64,000 bases of DNA from Streptomyces sp. NK08204 (lineage in GTDB: Bacteria; Actinomycetota; Actinomycetes; Streptomycetales; Streptomycetaceae). The stretch spans positions 62,001 to 126,000 of the forward strand of contig NZ_JAINVF010000009.1 of the NCBI RefSeq assembly GCF_020400585.1. Reading direction: 5' to 3'. The notes beneath the pieces were generated by a model that worked only from the letters and a program-made list of their open reading frames with translations, searched no databases and had not been told where the DNA came from. Position numbers and translations under genes: made by a program. The first letter of the stretch is position 1. Each line of letters begins with the position of its first letter. This document shows, piece after piece, positions 46,927-55,096 of this stretch.

Positions 46927-47952
46927 CTAGAAATATCCCTTGGCGACAACGTCTTCTTCGTTCGGATCTTTGGCCTCGAACAGCGACCTCAAATGATCGA
47001 CGAATCGCTGCACGACATCATACCGGATCGGGTTACTCTCGAGGTAATCGACGTATTCCGACCTCAGCGTCTTCCTTTTTGCAGCGGACGAGTACTCTTT
47101 CCTCTTGTGGGAACCCAGCCTCTTTCCACGCAAAATCAGTACTTCGTCGATGTCCGTGCCGGCGGTGCTGATGGGCGCCATGTCGAGGTATTCGCAGATC
47201 AGGTAGTAGCGGGCTGCCGGGACAGCGACCTTGAGGTCGTGGGAAGTCGCGCTCGCCTCCTGGAACATCGTCTTGTCCAGGTTGGTCTTGCACTCGGCGG
47301 CCACGTAGGCCAACCACAGTTCAATGCTGGAAGAAGCTCCGGCAGGAAAGTCCGGCTTGAACGACGCCTTCAAGTAGGCGCGCCTGCTCAGGGTGAAATC
47401 CTGGTCCTTTCGCCTGACCTGCATGGAAATACCACCGGCCGGCGCCGTGAGGGAGCTGGAGAAGTAGGCCGCAGCGAAAGCCCCGGCCGGTCCGGCATAC
47501 AGGTCCTGCTCAGTCAGGGCGGGGATGACGCGTGGATCGATCAGCCACGGCAAGAATTCTTCGATTATGGAGTTGTCTATCTTCAGCTGCCCACGCTGTC
47601 TGAACAGGAAGTCCTTGTCGCTGTCCCAGATCAGATCGAGCTCCACGCTTTTCTTGTACTCATTGACCACATCGACCAACTGGCGGATCAGTTCATCACC
47701 GGTTGCGTCGATCTTCGTCATGTCATCGATCCATGACTCATACCGCTCTATCGATGCTTCGACCGAAGACCTGTCTTCCTCGGGAAGCTTCGGGTTCCTC
47801 AGCAGTTCAACGAGCTTCGATCTGTGGGGAGTCGGGCGTACCCGTGCAGGCGCCTCTGCGCCGGCGGCAGCCAGTGGCTCCGTCCCGGCAGGCTGCGGTG
47901 GCACCTTTGCGGATGGCCCAATGGACGTAAAAAGGGTCTCCTCGCTGCTCAT
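46927..47952 (-). CDS. Type II restriction endonuclease, Bpu10I-like
   Basis: A 341-residue protein. A candidate PD-(D/E)xK core is SSIELWLAYVAAECKTNLDK (residues about 208-227, with E220 and K222) followed by TMFQEASATSHDLKVAVPAA. The ECKTNLDKTMFQE pattern resembles Bpu10I-type enzymes. The upstream part is helical. It is directly followed by the methyltransferase. No strong ribosome binding site precedes ATG 47952. The family assignment is from memory of the motif; the operon context strongly supports an endonuclease. Confidence 0.7.
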   Translation of the reverse strand: MSSEETLFTSIGPSAKVPPQPAGTEPLAAAGAEAPARVRPTPHRSKLVELLRNPKLPEEDRSSVEASIERYESWIDDMTKIDATGDELIRQLVDVVNEYKKSVELDLIWDSDKDFLFRQRGQLKIDNSIIEEFLPWLIDPRVIPALTEQDLYAGPAGAFAAAYFSSSLTAPAGGISMQVRRKDQDFTLSRRAYLKASFKPDFPAGASSSIELWLAYVAAECKTNLDKTMFQEASATSHDLKVAVPAARYYLICEYLDMAPISTAGTDIDEVLILRGKRLGSHKRKEYSSAAKRKTLRSEYVDYLESNPIRYDVVQRFVDHLRSLFEAKDPNEEDVVAKGYF

Positions 47953-48059
47953 GCCGGGAGCCTAGCGGCAGCTGCGAGAGGTTCGGAGCCGCTCTCCTCA
48001 CGTTCGAAAACCTCCACTCCCCCTGCTGTACAGGGCATTTCAGCAACGCCCGGGCTGCG

Positions 48060-48240
48060 TAAGCCGTCTCATACGAGGCGCTGCGGGAGCTGGCCGCCGG
48101 GGCCGGCCCTCGATGACACCGACAGCCTGCTGCCGCCCGAGGTGATCGCCCAGGAGATCGTCGAGGACATCCAGGCCGCCCTCGGCGAGTTCGCCGCCAT
48201 CGCGCAGGCTCTCGGCGGCGAGGTCTCGGCCGACGCCGGC
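48060..48240 (+). pseudogene. Remnant of a type I (HsdM-like) DNA methylase C-terminus
   Basis: The plus strand carries SYEALRELAAGAG, then after a one-base shift PALDDTDSLLPPEVIAQEIV and EDIQAALGEFAAIAQALGGE. LLPPEVIAxEIVEDxxAAL is the usual end of N6-adenine HsdM subunits in Streptomyces. Nothing of the SAM-binding core remains. Confidence 0.55.
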
Positions 48241-48479
48241 GAGATCGAGCCGGCCGGGGCCCAGTGGCCTGGGCAACACGTGGGCTTGATCAGGAAGTTG
48301 GCCCCCGCGCGGCCCGCCGCTCCGGATCTGGCGGGCCAGCGCCCCGTAGGACGCCGTCGCGGGGTAAACGGAACCTACGCCTCTGATGCCCGAAACGGAA
48401 GGCCCTCATTTTCGTACTGATGCGCTACGCCGCGTAGTCCCGTCGGTGTCCGGTCGTTCCGTGCGCTGTCGGTGCCGTG

Positions 48480-48720
48480 GGGTGTCAAGGGGTGTCGAGG
48501 GGTTCGCCGGGCGGCCCGCCGAGGAGCGGGGGCGGCGGCAGCGAGCGGGTGCCTGTGGCCGGCCGACCCGGCCCGATGTGCCGTGCGGGGTGCTGGTGAC
48601 CAGCGATCACACCGACCGGATTCTGGACCCGGCCGGCACCGGTCCCCTGCACCAGCGGCACCTCCAGGTGTACGAGATCGCGCACATCCTGTGCGCGCCG
48701 GGCGCGTCAAGGCATCGCGG
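48480..48720 (+). pseudogene. Possible remnant of an ImmA/IrrE-like metallopeptidase
   Basis: One frame reads PCGVLVTSDHTDRIL and TGPLHQRHLQVYEIAHILC. Streptomyces ImmA-like peptidases carry SPLHQEHxxLHExxHLLC at this place. Here the first His of HExxH is Tyr, and no downstream domain follows in frame. Assigned from motif memory only. Confidence 0.35.
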
Positions 48721-48972
48721 GCCCTTCTCGAAGCCGCCGCCATCGCCTCCGCCCCGGCCAACAGGCGCCGCCGGGTGAGGGCGAGCGCCGCGCCGGGCGT
48801 GCGTCGTCGGAGTCGTCCAGGAGGGAGCGGCTACAGCGTCTCGTCGCCACCGCCCGTAGCCGCGTTCCCTTGCGTCCCCGCGTGCCCCGCAACCCCGCGC
48901 GCCCCGTGCCGCCGTGCCCCCGCGCCCCCGCGCCCCCGCGCCTCCGCAACGCCAGGAAGCCTGCCGGGGCCA
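48721..48972. other. Low-complexity spacer before ku
   Basis: Very C-rich sequence with runs of CCCGCGC/CCGTGCC around 48870-48950 and no credible gene. It lies downstream of the ku stop and marks the right edge of the accessory region. Confidence 0.4.
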
Positions 48973-50040
48973 TCACGCCGGTCTCTTGCGTGCCGTCGCC
49001 TTCTTCCCGGGCGTCGTCGTCTTCTTCGCGGTGGAGGTGGACTTCGCCGTCGCCTTCTTCGCGGTGGACGCGGACTTCGCCGTCGCCTTCTTCGCGGGCT
49101 GTGTCCTCGCGGACTCGGACGTCGACTTCTTCGGTGCCGCCGTCTTCTTCGCGGCAGCCGTCGCCTTCTTGGCCGTGGACTTCTTGCCGCCCGCCTCCTT
49201 GGGCGTGGCCCGGCGCTGCGGCAGGGGTCTGACCTCGGCCTCGGCAGGCGAGGCGCCCCGGGACTCGCGGGCCGCCCTCACGCTGCTCTCCAGCGCCGCC
49301 ATCAGGTCGAGCACCTTGCCGCTGACCGCCGGAGCGGGCGCCTCCGGTGGGGTCTCGCCGGCCGCCTTGGCCGCGATGACCTCCTCCAGCGCCTCCTGGT
49401 ACTCGTCGTGCAGGTCCTTGAGGTCGACCTCGCCCAGCGTCTCCATCAGGGCGTCCGCGAGATCGAGTTCCTTGTCGCGGACGGTGACGGCCACGTCGGG
49501 GGCCACGCCCTCGGGCGCGCGGACCTCGTCCGGCCACAGCAGACCGTGCATGGCGATGGCGTCGCCGACGACGCGCAGCATGCCCAGGCGTTCCCGGCCG
49601 CGCAGCGCGTATTTGGCGATGGCGACCTTGTTGCTGCGCTTCAGGGCCTCGCGGAGGAGGGTGTACGGCTTGGCCGCCGGGGCGCCGCCGGCCGCCAGGT
49701 AGTACGCCGCACCCATCTGGAGCGGGTCGATCCGGTCGGCCGGTACGAAGGCGACGATCTCGATCGTGCGGGTGGTCGGGATCGGGAGGTGGGAGAGTTC
49801 CTCGTCGGTGATCGGGATGATCGTGCCGTCCGCGTCCTCGTACGCCTTGCCGATCTCCGCCTGGCTGACCTCGCGGTCCTCCAGCTCGCACACCTTGCGG
49901 TAGCGGATGCGCCCGTTGTCCTCGGTGTGGATCTGGCGGAAGGCGATGGCGTGGCTCTCGGTGGCGTTCACCAGCTTGATCGGGATGCTGACGAGGCCGA
50001 AGGAGATGGCGCCGTTCCATATGGATCGCACGTGCCGCAC
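48973..50040 (-). CDS. ku: Ku DNA end-binding protein (NHEJ)
   Basis: A 355-residue bacterial Ku. The core ring domain covers about 1-255: MRHVRSIWNGAISFGLVSIP, KVCELEDREVSQAEIGKAYE, FVPADRIDPLQMGAAYYLAA. The last roughly 80 residues are a Lys/Ala-rich histone-H1-like tail (KKATAKSASTAKKATAK repeats) that helps threading on DNA. It starts at GTG 50040. It is divergent from the LigD polymerase gene, so the two repair genes share a 70-bp promoter region. Confidence 0.96.
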   Translation of the reverse strand: MRHVRSIWNGAISFGLVSIPIKLVNATESHAIAFRQIHTEDNGRIRYRKVCELEDREVSQAEIGKAYEDADGTIIPITDEELSHLPIPTTRTIEIVAFVPADRIDPLQMGAAYYLAAGGAPAAKPYTLLREALKRSNKVAIAKYALRGRERLGMLRVVGDAIAMHGLLWPDEVRAPEGVAPDVAVTVRDKELDLADALMETLGEVDLKDLHDEYQEALEEVIAAKAAGETPPEAPAPAVSGKVLDLMAALESSVRAARESRGASPAEAEVRPLPQRRATPKEAGGKKSTAKKATAAAKKTAAPKKSTSESARTQPAKKATAKSASTAKKATAKSTSTAKKTTTPGKKATARKRPA

Positions 50041-50110
50041 CCTTCCTTCTTCAATATCCGGTCCAGGCGAAATAGCCGGTTTCTTGCTCGATGTCTGGGA
50101 TTGTCATGCT

Positions 50111-50992
50111 ATGACGCCTATCACAGAGGTGGAGGGGCGACGGGTCGCGCTCAGCAACCTGCCCAAGGTGCTGTACCCGGAGACCGGCTTCACCAAGGGG
50201 GAGCTGCTGCACTACTACGCGACCACCGCCGGTGTGCTGCTGCCGCATCTGCGCGACCGGGCGGTGTCCTTCCTGCGCTATCCGGACGGGCCGCAGGGGC
50301 AGGTGTTCTTCACGAAGAACGTGCCGCCGGGTACGCCCGAGTGGGTCACCACCGCCGAGGTGCCGCGGTCGGAGGGGCCGGTCCGGATGGTGCTGGTGCA
50401 GGATCTGCCGAGCCTGGTCTGGGCGGCGAACCTGGTCACCGAGTTCCATACGCACCAGTGGCTGGTGCAGACGCCGGACGAGGCCGACCGGCTGGTCTTC
50501 GACCTCGATCCGGGCGCGCCGGCGACGATCGTCCACTGCTGCGAGGTCGCCCTGTGGCTGCGCGAGCGGCTCGCGGCGGACGGGATCGAGGCGTACGCGA
50601 AGACGGCCGGGTCGAAGGGGCTGCACCTGCTGGCGGCGGTGCGCGGAGGGTCGTCCGAACAGACCTCCGAGTACGCGAAAGCCCTCGCGGTGGAGGCCGA
50701 GCGGGCGCTGCCGAGGCTGGTGGTGCACCGGATGACGCGGAGTCTGCGGCCGGGGAAGGTGTTCGTCGACTGGAGCCAGAACGCGGCCCGCAAGACCACC
50801 GCCGCGCCGTACACGGTGCGCGCGCGCCGGGTTCCGCTGGTGTCGGCGCCGGTGACCTGGGAGGAGGTCGCGGAGTGCCGCAGCGCCGGGCAGCTGGAGT
50901 TCCTGCCCGAGGACATCGCGCCGCGGGTCCAGGACCGGGGGGATCTGCTGGCGGGGCTGCTGGAGCCGCGGCGGGCGGCGCCGCTGCCCTGA
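50111..50992 (+). CDS. Stand-alone LigD polymerase (primase-like) domain
   Basis: A 293-residue protein equal to the polymerase domain of LigD, which fills gaps and adds ribonucleotides during end joining. The catalytic motif FDLDPG (DxD), GSKGLHLL and FVDWSQN (third Asp) are intact. It starts at ATG 50111. No ligase or phosphoesterase domain is attached, so those functions must be encoded separately. Confidence 0.94.
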   Translation: MTPITEVEGRRVALSNLPKVLYPETGFTKGELLHYYATTAGVLLPHLRDRAVSFLRYPDGPQGQVFFTKNVPPGTPEWVTTAEVPRSEGPVRMVLVQDLPSLVWAANLVTEFHTHQWLVQTPDEADRLVFDLDPGAPATIVHCCEVALWLRERLAADGIEAYAKTAGSKGLHLLAAVRGGSSEQTSEYAKALAVEAERALPRLVVHRMTRSLRPGKVFVDWSQNAARKTTAAPYTVRARRVPLVSAPVTWEEVAECRSAGQLEFLPEDIAPRVQDRGDLLAGLLEPRRAAPLP

Positions 50993-51007
50993 GCGGCCTG
51001 TCCGGCC

Positions 51008-51811
51008 TTACACCCTCCCCCACGTGTTCCGGTCCCGCGCCATCGCGTGCAGGGCCTCCACGTCCGCCGGCTTCAGCACCCCGCCGAGCCGGGCGAAGCT
51101 CTCGAACTCCTCGTCCTGCATGATCCGTACGCCCCTCGGCGGGGCCGTGACCGCGATGTCCGCCGGAGTCGTCAGGGCGAGGACCGGACGCACCTCGGCG
51201 GTGAGGGCGTAGGAGGCGCGGTCGGCGGCGGCCCGTACCCGGCGCAGCAGCGGCTCGGACTCGTGCCGGCCCACGGTGACCATCGGGTCGGCGACCAGGA
51301 CCCGGCTCCTTCGGGCGTACAGGGCGTGGACGGCGAAGAGGCCGCCGGGGCCGATCAGCAGGTGGTGGACACGGTCGCCGCCGGGGAGCGGGACGGAGTG
51401 CAGGGTGTGCCAGCCCGCACCCTCCAGCCGGTCCAGGGCCTCGCCGACGGTCTGCTCGGCGGCCAGGGCCCGCCTGCGCGGGTCGGGCCGGAGCCGGCGG
51501 GCGGGGCCGGGGTCGCGGTCGAGGGCGACGAGCAGGGCCTCGCCGGGGCGGTTGGGGGCGAGGTCGTCGTCGGGGTGGAGGGTGAGCCGGGCCAGCTCCG
51601 CCGGGGTCGGCACCGGCGGCGGGCCCACGGTGACCGGGCCGGTCAGAAAGGGTTTCAGGGCGTGGAGTACGGCGTCCTTGCCGTCCTCGCCGAGCAGATT
51701 GACCCGGCCGGTTTCCCTGTCGTACCAGGCGACGCTGCTGCCGTCGGGGCGGCAGACGTACAGCCTCTCCCTGCCGTGCCGATAAGTCGGCACCACACGC
51801 AGTCCGCTCAT
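51008..51811 (-). CDS. NERD-like domain protein, apparently degenerate
   Basis: A 267-residue protein. Residues about 120-215 resemble a nuclease-related (NERD) domain: LAAEQTVGEALDRLEGAGWH, GDRVHHLLIGPGGLFAVHAL. The usual (E/D)xK catalytic pair after GLFAV is missing (HALYARRSRV). The N-terminal part may be a small beta domain. Convergent with the LigD gene. The role is unknown. Confidence 0.65.
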   Translation of the reverse strand: MSGLRVVPTYRHGRERLYVCRPDGSSVAWYDRETGRVNLLGEDGKDAVLHALKPFLTGPVTVGPPPVPTPAELARLTLHPDDDLAPNRPGEALLVALDRDPGPARRLRPDPRRRALAAEQTVGEALDRLEGAGWHTLHSVPLPGGDRVHHLLIGPGGLFAVHALYARRSRVLVADPMVTVGRHESEPLLRRVRAAADRASYALTAEVRPVLALTTPADIAVTAPPRGVRIMQDEEFESFARLGGVLKPADVEALHAMARDRNTWGRV

Positions 51812-51911
51812 GCGTCATCACCCTCGACCATGGGAACAGGCGGGGTGCTCCCGGGGCAAGAACACGGTTACCTTGGAGACGGCCCTGCGATGGGGAGTTG
51901 GGGAGGCGCCG

Positions 51912-52418
51912 TTGCGCACGCGCGGAGAGCAACCCGGCGTACCGGCTCCGGACAGCCCGTGGAACGAGATCATGCCCGGCCTGTGGATGGGCGGGCACGA
52001 GTTCCGGGACGGTTCGGGACAGCCGGAGTTCGCCGTCGTACGGAAAGATTTCGATGTGGTGCAGTCGCTGCTGCGGCTGCCGGGGTACGGACCCGATCCG
52101 GGGGTCGAGCACCATGTGTGGCCGATCCCGGACGGTCCGCTGGACGGCACCCAGCTGGCCGGCGTGATGCGGCTGGCGCAGGCGGCGAACGAGGCGCTGG
52201 ACGCCGGCCGCTCGGTGCTGGTGCGGTGCTATCACGGCTACAACCGGTCCGGCCTGGTCGTCGCGCACGCTCTGGTGCAGCGGGGCCGGTCCGCCGAGGA
52301 GGCGATCGAGCTGATCAGGGGGCGGCGCTCGCCATGGGCGCTGCACAACAAGCTGTTCGTGGAGTACCTGCGCGCGGGGCTGGCCACCGCCCGGCTGCTG
52401 GAGGAGCTGGCTGAGTAG
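51912..52418 (+). CDS. Dual-specificity-type protein phosphatase
   Basis: A 168-residue phosphatase. The signature Cx5R loop is LVRCYHGYNRSGLVVAHAL, with Cys and Arg in place; the residue before Cys is Arg instead of the commoner His. The general-acid region is VWPIPDGPLDG. The start TTG 51912 follows GGGGAGG at 5 nt; the frame is open further upstream. Confidence 0.8.
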   Translation: MRTRGEQPGVPAPDSPWNEIMPGLWMGGHEFRDGSGQPEFAVVRKDFDVVQSLLRLPGYGPDPGVEHHVWPIPDGPLDGTQLAGVMRLAQAANEALDAGRSVLVRCYHGYNRSGLVVAHALVQRGRSAEEAIELIRGRRSPWALHNKLFVEYLRAGLATARLLEELAE

Positions 52419-52501
52419 CGTCGTACGCTCTCTCTTCCAGCACCGCTTTGCATGCACAAAAAGGACGTCCCGCCGCATCCACGAATAGGGTGTCCGGGGC
52501 C

Positions 52502-53302
52502 ATGTCCGACCCCGACCCCAGGAGCACCGTGCCAGCCCGTCGTCCCGCGCGCATCGTCTCCACCGCGACCGCCGTCGCCCTGCTGGCGGTGACGGCGGCG
52601 GCCTGCGGGGACAAGGGCGGGCTGCGGAGCGCGGGGCCGGCCTCGACCGCGGTCAGCCCCGCCAGGCTCTGGCCCGGTCTCAGGCCGGCCTCGAGCCCGG
52701 CATACCCGTACGACGAGGCGAGCCGGGAGACGGTCGAGGGGGTGAAGGTCCCCGGTGACGACGTCCGGAAGGTCGATCCGGCGGAGGTCGTCGCGGCGGA
52801 GGTCAGGGCCCATCCGGACGACTACGGGTCGAAGGGGGCCTACCACGCGACCGTGGACCGCGTGAAGGAGTGCGGGCCGGGCGGGGACCGCGCCGGGTGT
52901 CCACTGCTGAAGGCGTACTACCGGGACCTGACCGGGGACGGCCGGGGCGATCTGACGCTCGGCTTCCGGCTGTACCCGACCAACCAGACGGCGGTCCGCG
53001 TGTACACGGTCGAGCGGCACAGGCTGGTGCAAGTGCTCGCCGACAACGACGCGATCACCGGCGTCGAGCTGGCCGGACGCGCGGTGATCGTCCGCTCGGC
53101 CGCCGGGATCACCGGCTACGAGTACCGCACCACCTGGGCCTGGGATCCCCAGCAGCGCGCGATGGTGTTCTCCCGGGACGAGTTCCTGCGTACGGGCCGG
53201 GGCCGGCCCGTACGCAGGAACTCGTCCCGGCCTCCGTCCGCCGTCGCGTCGCCGTCCGCCTCCCGCTCCGTGGCCCCGTCCTCCCCGGCGGGCGGACGAT
53301 GA
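52502..53302 (+). CDS. Putative lipoprotein, coupled to a histidine kinase
   Basis: A 266-residue exported protein if it starts at ATG 52502; 257 if at GTG 52529, which follows AGGAG at 4 nt. The signal VSTATAVALLAVTAAAC ends in a lipobox-like AAAC. The mature part includes DLTGDGRGDLTLGFRLYP, an FG-GAP-like loop. Its last 40 codons include the 28-bp palindrome described separately. The stop overlaps the kinase ATG (ATGA), so the lipoprotein probably senses or tunes the kinase, as CseA does for CseC; that is inference. Confidence 0.8.
   Translation: MSDPDPRSTVPARRPARIVSTATAVALLAVTAAACGDKGGLRSAGPASTAVSPARLWPGLRPASSPAYPYDEASRETVEGVKVPGDDVRKVDPAEVVAAEVRAHPDDYGSKGAYHATVDRVKECGPGGDRAGCPLLKAYYRDLTGDGRGDLTLGFRLYPTNQTAVRVYTVERHRLVQVLADNDAITGVELAGRAVIVRSAAGITGYEYRTTWAWDPQQRAMVFSRDEFLRTGRGRPVRRNSSRPPSAVASPSASRSVAPSSPAGGR
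53173..53230. repeat. Perfect 28-bp inverted repeat inside a coding region
   Basis: Arms 53173-53200 and 53203-53230 are exact reverse complements, separated by GG. The DNA is fully within the lipoprotein frame and encodes RDEFLRTGRGRPVRRNSSR. RNA copies would fold into a very stable hairpin about 70 nt before the kinase start. Confidence 0.97.
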
Positions 53303-54549
53303 AGGTCGCGCTGCCCCGGTGGGCCGGGGCCCTCGCCGTGAAGGCGGCGGTGTTCATCACGGTGATGTGCTGTGCGCTGGCCGCGCTGCTCGGTGTGCTG
53401 GTGCACGTGTCGGTGACCGACCAGACCGTCGACCAGGCCCGTGACCTCGCGCTGTCCCGGCTGGCGGACGCCACCGACGCCTACGAGGCCGGGGACTCCC
53501 TGCTGCCGGGTGCCGGGGTCGATCCCGACGGGCTGCCGGCCTCGCTGCGGGCGCTGGCGGTGGCCGGCAGGCGCGGCACGATGGTCGCCCTGCACGCGGG
53601 GCGGCCCACCATGTGGGCGGCGGGCCCGGCGAGCGGGCACCGGGCGCTCGCCGTGGAGGTGGACTACGCGCAGCAGGCGCGCACCATCGCCGGCCTGGAC
53701 CGGTCGATCCTGTGGTCGTCGGTGCCGGCGATCGGGGTGACGGTGCTGGTCGGCGCGTTCGCGGTGAGCCGGGTGACCCGGCGGCTGCACGGCACCGCGC
53801 TGGTGGCCCGCCGGATCAGCGCGGGCGATCTGGACGCCCGCGTGGACGATCCGCGTACGAAGGATCCGACGCGTCCGCAGGACGAGGTGGCCGCGGTGGC
53901 GGCGGCGCTGGACTCCATGGCCTCCTCGCTGCAGAGCAAGCTGCTGAGCGAACAGCGGTTCACCGCCGATGTGGCGCACGAGCTGCGCACCCCGCTGACC
54001 GGGCTGCACGCGGCGGCCGAGCTGCTGCCGCCGGGCCGGCCGACGGAGCTGGTGCGGGACCGGGTGGCGGCGCTGCGCACGCTCACCGAGGACCTGCTGG
54101 AGATCTCACGGCTGGACACCGGCCGGGAACGGCTGGAGGTGGGCGGCGAGGAGCTGGGGGCGCTGGCCGTGCGGGTGGTGCGGGCTTCCGGGACGCGGAC
54201 CGAGGTGCGGATCGCGGGGGAGGTACGGGTGGAGACCGACCGGCGGCGGCTGGAGCGGGTGCTGGGCAATCTGGTGGCCAACGCGCACCGGCACGGGCGG
54301 CCCCCGGTGGTGCTGACCGTGGACGGGCCCGTGGTGACCGTGCGGGACCACGGCGACGGCTATCCGGAGTACCTCGTCGCGCACGGGCCGCAGCGGTTCC
54401 GTACGGAGGGCGGGGCCAAGGGGCACGGTCTCGGGCTGACCATCGCGCTGGGGCAGGCGGAGGTGCTGGGCGCGCGGCTGTCGTTCGCGAACGCGGTGGG
54501 CGGGGGCGCGGTCGCCACGCTGGCCCTGCCGTCGGTGGAGGGCCTCTGA
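53299..54549 (+). CDS. Two-component sensor histidine kinase (no adjacent response regulator)
   Basis: A 416-residue kinase. It has two membrane helices (VFITVMCCALAALLGVLVHV and VPAIGVTVLVGAFAVS) with a roughly 90-residue outer loop, then HAMP (RRISAGDLDARV), HisKA with phospho-His in FTADVAHELRTPLTGLH, and HATPase with N-box NLVANAHRHG, G1 DHGDGYPE and G2 GHGLGLTIA. ATG 53299 overlaps the lipoprotein stop. The usual response regulator gene is not next to it. Confidence 0.92.
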   Translation: MKVALPRWAGALAVKAAVFITVMCCALAALLGVLVHVSVTDQTVDQARDLALSRLADATDAYEAGDSLLPGAGVDPDGLPASLRALAVAGRRGTMVALHAGRPTMWAAGPASGHRALAVEVDYAQQARTIAGLDRSILWSSVPAIGVTVLVGAFAVSRVTRRLHGTALVARRISAGDLDARVDDPRTKDPTRPQDEVAAVAAALDSMASSLQSKLLSEQRFTADVAHELRTPLTGLHAAAELLPPGRPTELVRDRVAALRTLTEDLLEISRLDTGRERLEVGGEELGALAVRVVRASGTRTEVRIAGEVRVETDRRRLERVLGNLVANAHRHGRPPVVLTVDGPVVTVRDHGDGYPEYLVAHGPQRFRTEGGAKGHGLGLTIALGQAEVLGARLSFANAVGGGAVATLALPSVEGL

Positions 54550-54657
54550 CGGTCCGGGACCCGCTCCCGACCGGCCCAGTGCGGCAGGCATCCCCCAGCG
54601 GCCCTCCCTGATGTGGCGATGGGTCATGCTTCGCCCGCCTTCCGGAGGTACCCCCCA

Positions 54658-54852
54658 ATGCCCCTGCGTCTCGCGTTCGCCCGTGGCCTGGCCACAGTCA
54701 CCGCGGCCGGCGCCCCCGTCTCCTCCGCGGCGGTCGCCTCCGCCCCCGCCGCTGCCGACGGCGACCGGGGGGCCGAGGGAGGCGAGGGAGGCGAGGGAGG
54801 CGAGGGAGGTGTCCGCCGCCGGGGAGTCGTCACGGCCCCGGGAGGGATGTGA
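54658..54852 (+). CDS. Short signal-peptide-bearing protein, possibly truncated
   Basis: A 64-residue protein: MPLRLAFARGLATVTAAGAP is signal-like, then SSAAVASAPAAADGD, then a Gly-Glu repeat (GEGGEGGEGG) from a (GGCGAGGGA)n array at about 54780-54812. CGGAGG lies about 8 nt upstream of ATG 54658. It may be a shortened secreted protein or a pseudogene. Confidence 0.4.
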   Translation: MPLRLAFARGLATVTAAGAPVSSAAVASAPAAADGDRGAEGGEGGEGGEGGVRRRGVVTAPGGM

Positions 54853-55096
54853 CTGCGGGACCGGCCGGACCGGGGGAGCCGGCGGATCCGGTTCGCTCAC
54901 GAGGGCGGGACCGTCCGGATCTCCTGCGGGACGCCGGCGGCCAGATACGCGGCCACCCGATCCGGTACCTGCTCACGGACGGCGCCCGGGCCTGGGGCCC
55001 GGCACGCTTCCCCGACACCGTCGGGCCCGCGCCACGCTGGTGCCGGCACCGGCGGCAAACCGCACGCAAGACGCCCCGTTTGGGTAGGTTCCGGAC
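54853..55096. other. Intergenic region before rodA-like gene
   Basis: No recognisable gene. Open frames exist on both strands because of high GC. The promoter of the rodA-pbp operon should lie near its right end. Confidence 0.35.

Noticed and set aside
48472..51123. 883-codon open frame on the plus strand across ku and the LigD gene
   Set aside because: Low-complexity Arg/Pro-rich translation that is antisense to ku and out of frame with the LigD gene; both of those are well supported.
53173..53230. Palindrome considered as a rho-independent terminator ending the lipoprotein transcript
   Set aside because: It is inside the coding frame, no T run follows, and the kinase start overlaps the lipoprotein stop, so full termination here would be odd; partial attenuation remains possible.
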